A DNA stretch of 64,000 bases from Rikenellaceae bacterium (GTDB lineage Bacteria; Bacteroidota; Bacteroidia; Bacteroidales; Rikenellaceae), in assembly GCA_015059715.1 (NCBI GenBank), contig SUZV01000006.1, positions 1 through 64,000 of the forward strand, written 5' to 3'. Positions 51,501 to 59,235 of this stretch are shown one piece after another; the first letter of the stretch is position 1, and every line of letters begins with the position of its first letter. The position numbers and the translations under genes are program-made. The notes beneath the pieces were generated by a model. That model saw nothing but the letters and a program-made list of their open reading frames with translations. It did no database searches and was not told the origin of the DNA.

Positions 51501-52254
51501 CGCGCATAAGCTCCAGCGACGACTCAAACTCGCCTCTCATGAAGGACTCGTCGATGGTTATCTCCTCAATCTCCGTTGTGAAGGTCGTATGACGACAATG
51601 GTCACTCCAGTAGGTATCCAATATACGGAGCTCGGTCTCCACAGGGTCGCGGCCCTCCTTACGGAAGTAGTTTACAACCTCGCGCAGGTCATCGGCATTC
51701 ATTGCCAAGCCATTGCGCTTGCAATACTCCGCAAGCTCCTCATCCTTCATCTGGCAGAAGCCTTCGAGGATAGCCACAGGCTTTATCTCGGCACTCTCAG
51801 CATCGCTGAGCACCTCAAGGTTCTTCTTACGCGACTCTACGGCGTTGATAAGATACTTCTCGATGCGAGCCATATCCTCCTCCGTAACACTCTTGTCGAA
51901 GATATATAGTCGCGACGACTTAATCTTCACCTCGGCATTAGGCTCGATAAGGTGTACGCAGTCGACAGCCGAAGCAGCACGCTGGTCAAACTGACCTGGC
52001 AGGAACTCAACAGCCAAGAATGGCATACCCTGCATATCGCACTCATCGGTAACGCTATCGGTAACCACCTCACCAAAGACTGTGTAGCGGCTACGCTCCA
52101 AGAGCTCATCGCTAAAGCCAAAGAGGTCGTATACGTTGACATAACGTAGCTGCTCGATGCCGAGCCCGAGATTAGTATTTAGTTCGTTGCGTAATGTGTC
52201 GGCCTCAACCTGAAAGCGAGAGTACTTCTCGACATATATACGGCGATTCTTCAT
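48547..52254 (-). CDS. purL: Phosphoribosylformylglycinamidine synthase (large single-chain)
   Basis: 1235 aa; SDHCRHTTF; FKNETHNHPTEIEPFGGA; C-terminal glutaminase VFPGTNCDYDTQ...GICNGFQAL. Confidence 0.98.
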   Translation of the reverse strand: MKNRRIYVEKYSRFQVEADTLRNELNTNLGLGIEQLRYVNVYDLFGFSDELLERSRYTVFGEVVTDSVTDECDMQGMPFLAVEFLPGQFDQRAASAVDCVHLIEPNAEVKIKSSRLYIFDKSVTEEDMARIEKYLINAVESRKKNLEVLSDAESAEIKPVAILEGFCQMKDEELAEYCKRNGLAMNADDLREVVNYFRKEGRDPVETELRILDTYWSDHCRHTTFTTEIEEITIDESFMRGEFESSLELMRDIRKELGREQKSLCLMELATIGARYLRKLGKLDDMEQSEENNACSIFVNVDVDGVMERWLLQFKNETHNHPTEIEPFGGASTCLGGAIRDPLSGRSYVYQAMRVTGAGDIYKPVSETMAGKLPQRIISTKAAAGYSSYGNQIGLATTHVREVYHPDYVAKRLEVGAVVGAVKAENVRRESPAPGDVVLLLGGRTGRDGVGGATGSSKEHTLSSLEECSSEVQKGNAPEERKLARLFRRGDVTRLIKKSNDFGAGGVSVAIGELTDGLDIYLDRVPTKYKGLNFSELAISESQERMSVVIERKDMEAFMALCHEENVEVTYVADVTDTRRMRMFSAGQLVVDLSRDFIDSAGAKHYTKIRIGGVEEKNPFERNVEGATITKRMKTILSDDNVVSQKGLIEMFDSTIGASTVLMPFGGKTQTTETQVSVQKLPVGVGFTNTASIMAYGYNPYIAKWSPYHGAAYAVVDACAKVVAAGARYDNMRFSYQEYFERMSDAQSWGKPLSALLGALKMQVALGLPSIGGKDSMSGTFRDINVPPMLMAFGITTVDARTVISPEFKQAGRKIYVIRHTPEANYMPDTEQLKRNFDFVSTKIAEGDITAAWAVGFGGVAEAISKMSFGNRVGAAVECDEQMLYNYSYGSIVVESRRTLNFPAAELIGKTISEEAIFINGTRLTLDELLEANTVKYTSVYADRGAAGVPTRVSDGRIHQYTYKGESVDKVKVYIPVFPGTNCDYDTQRAFERAGAEVEMSVFKNLTGDDVIASIDEMVEHISRCHIMALSGGFSAGDEPDGSGKFIANVLNNKRVSDAVHALLERGGLMLGICNGFQALVKSGLLPYGRLGMVTKASPTLFRNDINRHISQIVSTRVGTVASPWLSSFEVGDIHSIAVSHGEGKFVVSDELAEELFHNGQVAFQYVDSENRPTTDAPYNPNGSSFAIEGIIDPSGQILGKMGHTERYERDLMKNISGEKVQDIFANAVNYFTKR

Positions 52255-52289
52255 AATCAGCAGTTTGTAATTAGCAATTATTGATGTTA

Positions 52290-52757
52290 CTATAGCTCAG
52301 CCTGAAGCACCTTCTCGGTCTGAGCCTTGCGGAAGGCTACAAGACGCTCCTCAAGAGCCTTGTCCGTAAGAGCAAATATCGAAGCGGCGATAAGCGCAGC
52401 ATTCTTCGCTCCGTTGATAGCCGTAGTAGATACTGGAATACCACCAGGCATCTGCACGATAGAGAGCAAAGAGTCCATACCACCCAATGCCGAGGTCTTG
52501 ATAGGCACACCGATAACAGGCACTGTAGTTAAGGCTGCGGTGACACCTGCAACGTGTGCTGCACCACCAGCACCTGCGATGATAGCACCTATGCCACGCT
52601 CACGTGCCGACTTAGCATACTCAAACATTAGGTCGGGAGTGCGGTGCGCACTGATAACGCGCTTCTCGTACTCGATACCCAACTCCTCTAAAGTCTCGAC
52701 TGCGGCCTTCATAACATCCCAGTCGCTGGTAGAACCCATAATAACTGCTACTTTCAT
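52290..52757 (-). CDS. purE: N5-carboxyaminoimidazole ribonucleotide mutase
   Basis: [27 protein letters not shown]. Confidence 0.97.
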   Translation of the reverse strand: MKVAVIMGSTSDWDVMKAAVETLEELGIEYEKRVISAHRTPDLMFEYAKSARERGIGAIIAGAGGAAHVAGVTAALTTVPVIGVPIKTSALGGMDSLLSIVQMPGGIPVSTTAINGAKNAALIAASIFALTDKALEERLVAFRKAQTEKVLQAEL

Positions 52758-52803
52758 AATCTTGTATGTTTTAATTTCAAATATCTTCCTAAATCAAAAA
52801 AAA

Positions 52804-52929
52804 TCAGCAAGTGTCCACACACACATCAAAAAACAATGACCGCCAACACACTATCACAAACCTCCCAGCCTACATATCCTCAAAATTAGCGAGTGTCCAC
52901 ACACATCAAAAAACAAGGACCGCCAACAC
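52804..52929. repeat. Direct repeat (two ~44-bp copies, ~82-bp spacing) in the purine operon leader
   Basis: agcaagtgtccacacacacatcaaaaaacaatgaccgccaacac and agcgagtgtccacacacatcaaaaaacaaggaccgccaacacc. Confidence 0.85.
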
Positions 52930-53130
52930 CCTAAGTATCAGCGGCCTATAGCATATACACTACTATTTTTGCAATTTTGTACATCCACAGCACAAGCGTC
53001 CAACAACTTAATTACCTGCCCACAGCAAGCAACTTGTTCCAGCTCCTGAACAACAAACTCCGAATATATCCTGCACAGGTTGTCGTGCAACGTTAACTTA
53101 CAGTGGTGGACAATACTACAATTCATACGA

Positions 53131-53138
53131 CAAAGGTA
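53131..53138 (-). promoter_or_regulatory. -7 box TACCTTTG, candidate purine-operon promoter
   Basis: CAAAGGTA on + strand; gives a ~370-nt leader before purE. Confidence 0.55.
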
Positions 53139-53156
53139 GCACTAATTTCCCGATTT

Positions 53157-53181
53157 AAAAAGAGTGAAACGCTCTTTTTTT
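53157..53181 (-). terminator. Hairpin terminator between pnuT and the purine promoter
   Basis: AAAAAGAG...CTCTTTTT with flanking homopolymer. Confidence 0.6.
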
Positions 53182-53221
53182 AACTTTTTTTTAACAATCG
53201 GGCCACATCGTGCAAAATACC

Positions 53222-53794
53222 CTATGCCGCGACTCGTACCGAGCGTCGCCAACGCATATATCCTGCCACAGCGAGCACACAGTAGATTGCGTACAACCCT
53301 GCGGTGAGAGGTATCCCCTTGTAGAGGTACAATCCCACGCTTATCATATCGACAATAAGCCACACAAGCCACTGCTCGACAAGCTTACGCGAGAGCATCC
53401 ACATAGCCACAATGCTCAGTGCCGTAGACATCGAATCGAAGAGGGGCACACGACTATCAGTAAACTCAGTAAGCACGAAGTATATCGCCACGTGCAACAC
53501 AGCGTAACAGATGACAAGTGGCAATATCCACCCTCGTGGCGTATGCTTAATTGCCCCCTTGGGCGTATCCTGACGATTACGTAGCCACACCACCAAGCCA
53601 TAGATACCTGCAGCCACATAGTAGAGCTGCATGGCCGCATTGGCATAGATACCTGCCCTAAGATAGAGCAGACCATGAACCATAGGCATTATAGCACCTA
53701 TGACCCACACCCATATATTCGCCTTATACTCCAACCAAAGATAGAGCAGGCCGAGTGTCGTGCCGATAATCTGTAGTATCAATGACCAATCCAT
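53222..53794 (-). CDS. pnuT: PnuC-family transporter, likely PnuT-type thiamine uptake
   Basis: 190 aa, PnuC-like TM pattern; directly downstream of a TonB receptor with a TPP riboswitch. Confidence 0.85.
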   Translation of the reverse strand: MDWSLILQIIGTTLGLLYLWLEYKANIWVWVIGAIMPMVHGLLYLRAGIYANAAMQLYYVAAGIYGLVVWLRNRQDTPKGAIKHTPRGWILPLVICYAVLHVAIYFVLTEFTDSRVPLFDSMSTALSIVAMWMLSRKLVEQWLVWLIVDMISVGLYLYKGIPLTAGLYAIYCVLAVAGYMRWRRSVRVAA

Positions 53795-53841
53795 AACATC
53801 AGTGTTTTTAACTTAGAAGTTATCTTAATTTTTGTCAGAGG

Positions 53842-56091
53842 CTAAAAGTTGACAGTTATATTACCCAAAAAGTTAATCGGTGCTTGTGGAAAGTAGAAAG
53901 CCTCGTCATATCGCTCGCCATCCCACATATATGAGTAGCCATAACCATTTGATTCATACAGCGTTGAAAACAGGTTATTAATAGCCAATCCAAAGCGCAC
54001 GCTACCACCATTGCCTATAGCTATACGATAGCCCAGGTCGAGGTTGGTAACAGTGTAGGCATCGAGCGACAGAGCCTCAATCTCGTTATTCGTAAAGTAC
54101 TGTTTGCCAACATACTGCGTATGCCACAACAGCGAGAACCCTGCGACGTGAAAGTCTGCCGAGAGCGACCCAACGACCGAGGGCGAGTATGAGATAGTCA
54201 TATCACCGAGATTTTGACCAAAGGTTGGACTATCCTTCAGCTCATCAACATACTCCTCGATAACATTCTGCGAGAGCGTAGCATTTGCCGAGAGCGTGAG
54301 CCACTTTGTTGTTCTCCACGAGGCCATAAGCTCGACACCTCGACGATAGCTTCTGTCGACATTTACATTAAGCGCATCGTCACCATCGTTGACCATACCC
54401 GTAGCCACCAACTGATTATGGTAGAGCATATAGTATAGGTTTACGCCCACCGATAGACGTGGCGAGGTGTAGTTATACCCAAGCTCAAAGTCGTATAGAC
54501 GCTCCGACTCGGGGTAGCTATCATCTGCTGCAAACATATAGCGGTCCGTAAAGTCCGAGCGCGTAGGCTCGCGATTTGCAATAGCTGCCGAGACAAAGAG
54601 GTTGTGTCCACCGCGCTTATAACTCAAGCCCACGTGCGGATTGAGGAAGTGGTACTGCTTATCGACATCGATGGGCTGCATATATACCCCATCATCACCC
54701 CATATGGAGTTGTCGTTAACGCCCCACGCTTTATAGTGAACATAGCGGTACTGCATATCACCAAAGAGGTGGATGTTGTTACCCTTGTCGTCACTAAGCA
54801 CCCTCCACTCGGCTCGTACAAAGATGTTGGCATCCTGCTTGGTAACATCGTTGTCGTACCAGCGACCAGCGACATCGCCACTATCCATGCCATCGACCCA
54901 CGACACCGTTCCCCAGTGTGGACATGTATAGTAGCTCCACGAGCCGCCAAACGTAAGGTTTAACCTTGATGTGTTGTAGCTGGCGGCCATATTTGCTCCT
55001 CCGAGGTGGTTACGCATAAGCTTATGGCGTATAAGGTCAGCCTGCTCAGAGCTAACGCCCTTAAGGTTTGTATAACCCTCCAACCACGCATCATCTTTAT
55101 ACTGGTTATAGTAGCCATAGCCATAGGTATAAAATAGCGTAGCATTTAGCTGCCAGAGCCTATTAAAGCGGTGGTTTACAACTAAATGGTTATTAATTTG
55201 AAGATAGTTATCCGTCTCGTCGTCATGGTAGTCTACGTGCGTACCATCGGCTAGCGTATATGGGCCATCCGAGGTGGTATACTGTCCCGAAGTGTGGTAT
55301 CTGCGTCCGTAGAGTGCCATATCCTCGCGCGACACACCATTATACGTAAGATAGGTCTTTGCCGAGCCACCAAACGACAACAGCTTAATGCGCGTATTAT
55401 CGGCATAGTAACCCACCTGAGCCATATAACTCTTAAGATCCGTAGCACCACGCTCGATATAGCCATCCGAGCCGATATGCGAGAGGCGAGCATCCACAAC
55501 CCAATGGTCACGCATAAGTCCCGATGTAAGGTGTACGGCCTGCTTATTGGTGTTATACGAGCCATAGGAGAGCGACGCACCACCACGAAACTCCGTTGTC
55601 AGGGCATCGGTAGTCATCGATACCGCACCGCCAAAGGCCCCCGCGCCATTTGTCGAGACTCCTGCACCGCGCTGCACCTGGATACTACCTACCGACGATA
55701 TAAGGTCTGGCGTATCGTACCAATATACCGAGTGCGAATCGGGGTTATTCATTGCCACGCCATTTACCGTAACATTTATGCGCGTAGCATCCGTACCACG
55801 CAGACGAATAGATGTTGCACCGATACCGATACCCGTCTCATTGGTGGCTATCATCGAGGGTGTCAGTGCAAGAACAGATGGCAGGTCAAGTGCATAGCTT
55901 TTACTAATTATAGACTCCTTGTCTATATCGTTGTAGGCTACGGGTGCAGTACGCGATGCCGCTGTGGTAACCACCTCAACAACACCTACATCATAGATTT
56001 GTGTAGTATCAAGTCGCTCGCGATACTCCTTCGCCCCGAGTGAGGCAACGCCCAATACTGTGAGGGCCAAAAACGAAAAAATCCTTTTCAT
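53842..56091 (-). CDS. TonB-dependent outer-membrane receptor, likely thiamine (Omr1 type)
   Basis: 749 aa; plug domain RGTDATRINVTVNGVAMNNPDSHSVYW; terminal aromatic NITVNF. Confidence 0.93.
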   Translation of the reverse strand: MKRIFSFLALTVLGVASLGAKEYRERLDTTQIYDVGVVEVVTTAASRTAPVAYNDIDKESIISKSYALDLPSVLALTPSMIATNETGIGIGATSIRLRGTDATRINVTVNGVAMNNPDSHSVYWYDTPDLISSVGSIQVQRGAGVSTNGAGAFGGAVSMTTDALTTEFRGGASLSYGSYNTNKQAVHLTSGLMRDHWVVDARLSHIGSDGYIERGATDLKSYMAQVGYYADNTRIKLLSFGGSAKTYLTYNGVSREDMALYGRRYHTSGQYTTSDGPYTLADGTHVDYHDDETDNYLQINNHLVVNHRFNRLWQLNATLFYTYGYGYYNQYKDDAWLEGYTNLKGVSSEQADLIRHKLMRNHLGGANMAASYNTSRLNLTFGGSWSYYTCPHWGTVSWVDGMDSGDVAGRWYDNDVTKQDANIFVRAEWRVLSDDKGNNIHLFGDMQYRYVHYKAWGVNDNSIWGDDGVYMQPIDVDKQYHFLNPHVGLSYKRGGHNLFVSAAIANREPTRSDFTDRYMFAADDSYPESERLYDFELGYNYTSPRLSVGVNLYYMLYHNQLVATGMVNDGDDALNVNVDRSYRRGVELMASWRTTKWLTLSANATLSQNVIEEYVDELKDSPTFGQNLGDMTISYSPSVVGSLSADFHVAGFSLLWHTQYVGKQYFTNNEIEALSLDAYTVTNLDLGYRIAIGNGGSVRFGLAINNLFSTLYESNGYGYSYMWDGERYDEAFYFPQAPINFLGNITVNF

Positions 56092-56134
56092 ACTTCATTT
56101 TTTTTAAGTTGAAAAGGGGTTTAAGAAAAGATAT

Positions 56135-56900
56135 ATCCAATCCTGGTCTCAGCATTACCCGTATCCAGTTCAATGGGTCTAATCTCAGCCACTTCACTTC
56201 ACTTCGTTCGTTCGTGGCTTTGCCATTGACATTTACAATCCCTCTAAATCTCCCTTTGATAAGGGAGACTTTTAGGTAGTCATAGCGTCCCACTACGTTA
56301 CGTTTGTAGCTCAGCCATTGACATTTACAATCCCTCAAATCCCACTTTGATAAGGGAGACTTTTAGGTAGTCATAGCATCCACTACGTTCATCTGTGGCT
56401 CAGCCATTGACATTTACAATCCCTCTAAATCTCCCTTTGATAAGGGAGACTTTTGGGTAGTCATAGCACCCACGACGTTACGCTTGTGGCTTTGCCATTG
56501 ACATTTACAATCCCTCTAAATCTCCCTTTGATAAGGGAGACTTTTGGGTAGTCATAGCACCCACGACGTTACGCTTGTGGCTTTGCCATTGACATTTACA
56601 ATCCCTCAAATCCCACTTTAACAAGGGAGACTTTTGGGGAGTCATAGCATCCACTTCGTTACGTTCGTGGCTTAGCCATTGACATTTACAATCCCTCTAA
56701 ATCTCCCTTTGATAAGGGAGACTTTTGGGTAGTCATAGCGTCCACTTCGTTCATCTGTGGCTTTGCCATTGACATTTGGGTAGTCATAGCATCCACGACG
56801 TTACGTTTGTGGCTTAGCCGACAACATCTGTCAATTTACCACAATAACCACAGATTACTCTATCAATCTGCGAGGTAGTGAAGGAGTAGCACCCCCTAAT
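56135..56900 (-). promoter_or_regulatory. TPP riboswitch (THI element) with a very large insertion in the P3 arm
   Basis: Minus strand 5' half AGGGGGTGCTACTCCTTCACT at about 56897-56877; 3' half AGTGAAGTGGCTGAGATTAGACCCATTGAACTGGATACGGGTAATGCTGAGACCAGG at about 56196-56142; P2 GGGT/ACCC and P3 GCTACT/AGTGGC pair across the insertion. Confidence 0.78.
56190..56817. repeat. Tandem array, six ~90-bp units plus one 52-bp deletion unit and a partial unit, inside the riboswitch P3 arm
   Basis: Units start gccattgac at 56222, 56314, 56403, 56494, 56585, 56675, 56765; consensus gccattgacatttacaatccctctaaatctccctttgataagggagacttttgggtagtcatagcacccacgacgttacgcttgtggcttt. Confidence 0.95.
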
Positions 56901-56907
56901 TATGGCG

Positions 56908-56915
56908 CAAAGATA
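56908..56915 (-). promoter_or_regulatory. -7 box TATCTTTG for the riboswitch-omr1-pnuT transcript
   Basis: CAAAGATA on + strand with an upstream TTTTG (-33-like) on the minus strand; just upstream of the riboswitch 5' half. Confidence 0.6.
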
Positions 56916-56958
56916 GGTATTTTTTTTGCAAAATAGGTAATATCATCAACTTTTTTTA

Positions 56959-56966
56959 TACCTTTG
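56959..56966 (+). promoter_or_regulatory. -7 box TACCTTTG for the LRR lipoprotein
   Basis: Consensus match 32 bp upstream of the ATG at 56998, divergent from the riboswitch promoter. Confidence 0.55.
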
Positions 56967-56997
56967 TGTGGTTACAGATACTTCAATCACTAAACAT

Positions 56998-58476
56998 ATG
57001 AAACGCCTACCTATACTTTTGACTATAATCCTAATACTCACCTCATGTTTAGATGAGTCGATATTTGGCACTAAAACATCGAAGTACGAGATACACTACA
57101 CCACGTCGGATGGTCAACCAGTATATATACACTATAAACTTTTGAGCGGTTTTGGCCATGTCGTAGTATCGAACACCTACGAGAATGGGTTAGGCGTTAT
57201 AAAATTTAAGGAGGGTGTCGAGAGCATTTCCGACAATGCCTTTGCCAACTCCAACCTCGTAAGCATCAGCATACCCGAGTGCATAACCTCGATTGGTGAC
57301 CAGACATTTATGGGTTGTAGCGAGCTTGTGAGTGTGGAACTTTCGGAGAGCGTAACCGAGATAGGCACTGAGGCATTCAGTCGGTGTACAAGCCTAAGGG
57401 ATATCGTCGTACCAAGCGGCGTAAGCGTAATCAAGAAGGAGACATACAGCCATTGCACGGCACTCACATCAATATCTATCCCCGAAGGTATCACAGCCAT
57501 TAAGGCTGGGGCCTTTGAGGATTGCACAGGAGTAACCTCTGTGACGCTGCCCGAGAGTCTGACGACGATCGAGGAGGCTCCATTTTCAGGGTGCGACAAT
57601 CTCGCCGAGTTCTACGGCAAGTATGCCTCTAAGGATGGTAAATATCTCTGCGATGGCGACACGCTTTTGGCCACTGCCCCTGCAGGGCTGACAGAGCTTA
57701 CGATTCCCGAGGGCATAACCACCATAGGCGAGTATGCCGTAGGTGGATGTAAGCAGCTACTAAGCATAACCATTCCCGAGGGCGTTACAACGATAGGTAA
57801 AGGTGCATTTAGCAAGTGTGAGGAGTTAACCGAAATAAGTATACCGACGAGCGTTGCCTACATAGGAGCTGAGGCATTTCAACTCTGCTACAAGTTAACA
57901 GATGTCACTATACCCGAGGGCGTTACCACCATCGAGCCAAAGACATTCTTTAACTGTAACAGCTTAAAGAGCGTATCACTACCCGACACCATAACGACCA
58001 TAAGCGACAACGCCTTTAGCGTCTGCCCATCGCTAACCGATTTCACGATACCAGATAGCGTCACCGCGATAGGCCAAGGGGCATTCGGAGGATGTAAATG
58101 GTTAAAGGAGATTGCCATCCCTGAGGGCGTAACAGCACTCTACGACTACACTTTCAGCGGTTGTGAAAGGCTGAGTGCGCTATCGCTTCCGAGTACACTC
58201 ACATCGATAGGCAGTAGAACATTCTCCTCTTGTCGCGTACTAAAGGAGGTAACCATACCTCAATCCGTATCGACCATTGGCGACTCAGCCTTTGTCCACT
58301 GCAAATGGCTCGAAGCTGTGTACTGTATGCCTACCACACCGCCCACAATCAGCGACAACACCTTCTCGGAGTGTGCCGCAGAACTTACGATATACGTACC
58401 CAAAGGGTGCGGACAAAGCTACAAGAGTGCCGAGGGGTGGAGCAGCCACCAAGAGGCGATAGTTGAGAAGGAGTAA
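56998..58476 (+). CDS. BspA-type leucine-rich-repeat lipoprotein
   Basis: Lipobox LTSC; about 15 repeats of the form ITIPEGVTTIGxxAFxxCxxLxxV; start corrected from 56968. Confidence 0.9.
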   Translation: MKRLPILLTIILILTSCLDESIFGTKTSKYEIHYTTSDGQPVYIHYKLLSGFGHVVVSNTYENGLGVIKFKEGVESISDNAFANSNLVSISIPECITSIGDQTFMGCSELVSVELSESVTEIGTEAFSRCTSLRDIVVPSGVSVIKKETYSHCTALTSISIPEGITAIKAGAFEDCTGVTSVTLPESLTTIEEAPFSGCDNLAEFYGKYASKDGKYLCDGDTLLATAPAGLTELTIPEGITTIGEYAVGGCKQLLSITIPEGVTTIGKGAFSKCEELTEISIPTSVAYIGAEAFQLCYKLTDVTIPEGVTTIEPKTFFNCNSLKSVSLPDTITTISDNAFSVCPSLTDFTIPDSVTAIGQGAFGGCKWLKEIAIPEGVTALYDYTFSGCERLSALSLPSTLTSIGSRTFSSCRVLKEVTIPQSVSTIGDSAFVHCKWLEAVYCMPTTPPTISDNTFSECAAELTIYVPKGCGQSYKSAEGWSSHQEAIVEKE

Positions 58477-58531
58477 CACCTTGCCAATATTAAAGGGCAG
58501 CAGATAAAGTTGGTAATTGTCTTTTTTTTGT

Positions 58532-58539
58532 TACCTTTG
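58532..58539 (+). promoter_or_regulatory. -7 box TACCTTTG for rpe operon
   Basis: Consensus match 42 bp upstream of rpe. Confidence 0.6.
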
Positions 58540-58580
58540 CGCAATTATATAATCAAAGCCTAAAAAACCTCAAAAAAAGT

Positions 58581-59234
58581 ATGAAACGAATCATTGCACC
58601 ATCGGTACTCTCAGCCGACTTCGGAAACCTAAATCGTGACATGGAGATGCTCAACCGCTCGCAGGCCGAGTGGGTACACGTAGATGTTATGGATGGCGTA
58701 TTTGTGCCAAACATATCGTTCGGTTTTCCACTGATGAAGCCTATGCGCAAGGCTACGACCAAGATTCTCGATGTGCATCTGATGATTACCGCACCCGAGA
58801 AGTACGTTGCTCGCTTTGTCGAGGCAGGTGCCGACTATGTCACCTTCCACTACGAGGCTACGGAGAATATACAGGAGTGCATAGACCTCATCCGCAAGGC
58901 TGGGGCCAAGGTAGGCATATCGATAAAGCCTGGTACCGAGCCCGAGGTTTTGGATAAGTGGCTCACGCAGCTCGACCTTATCCTTGTGATGAGCGTAGAG
59001 CCAGGATTTGGAGGTCAAAAGTTTATGCCTTCGTCGATAGCTAAGTGCGAGTACCTCGCAGCAAAGAGGCAGGAGCTGGGGCTTAACGACCTTATCATAG
59101 AGGTAGACGGTGGTATCTCAGCAGCCAACTCTCGTCTGCTCTTCGATGCTGGTGCCGAGGCCCTTGTGGCAGGCAGCTCGGTATTTGGTGCCGAGAACCC
59201 CGAGCAGGCAATAGTAGATATGATTAACTCATAG
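58581..59234 (+). CDS. rpe: Ribulose-phosphate 3-epimerase
   Basis: APSVLSADFGNL; HVDVMDGVFVPN; SVEPGFGGQKF. Confidence 0.97.
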   Translation: MKRIIAPSVLSADFGNLNRDMEMLNRSQAEWVHVDVMDGVFVPNISFGFPLMKPMRKATTKILDVHLMITAPEKYVARFVEAGADYVTFHYEATENIQECIDLIRKAGAKVGISIKPGTEPEVLDKWLTQLDLILVMSVEPGFGGQKFMPSSIAKCEYLAAKRQELGLNDLIIEVDGGISAANSRLLFDAGAEALVAGSSVFGAENPEQAIVDMINS

Positions 59235-59235
59235 T

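Noticed and set aside
52804-52929. Duplicated element as a purine or PRPP riboswitch
   Set aside because: Sequence does not show the conserved cores of those classes by eye; reported only as an unexplained repeat.
55294-56043. 249-aa plus-strand ORF antisense to the TonB receptor
   Set aside because: Complementary-frame artefact; the minus-strand receptor is unambiguous.
56009-56338. 109-aa minus-strand ORF in the ORF track
   Set aside because: Overlaps the riboswitch 3' half, the omr1 start and the first repeat; no protein-family character, so explained as noncoding leader.
56190-56817. Possible CRISPR array
   Set aside because: Units are contiguous ~90-bp tandem repeats with no unique spacers and no cas genes.
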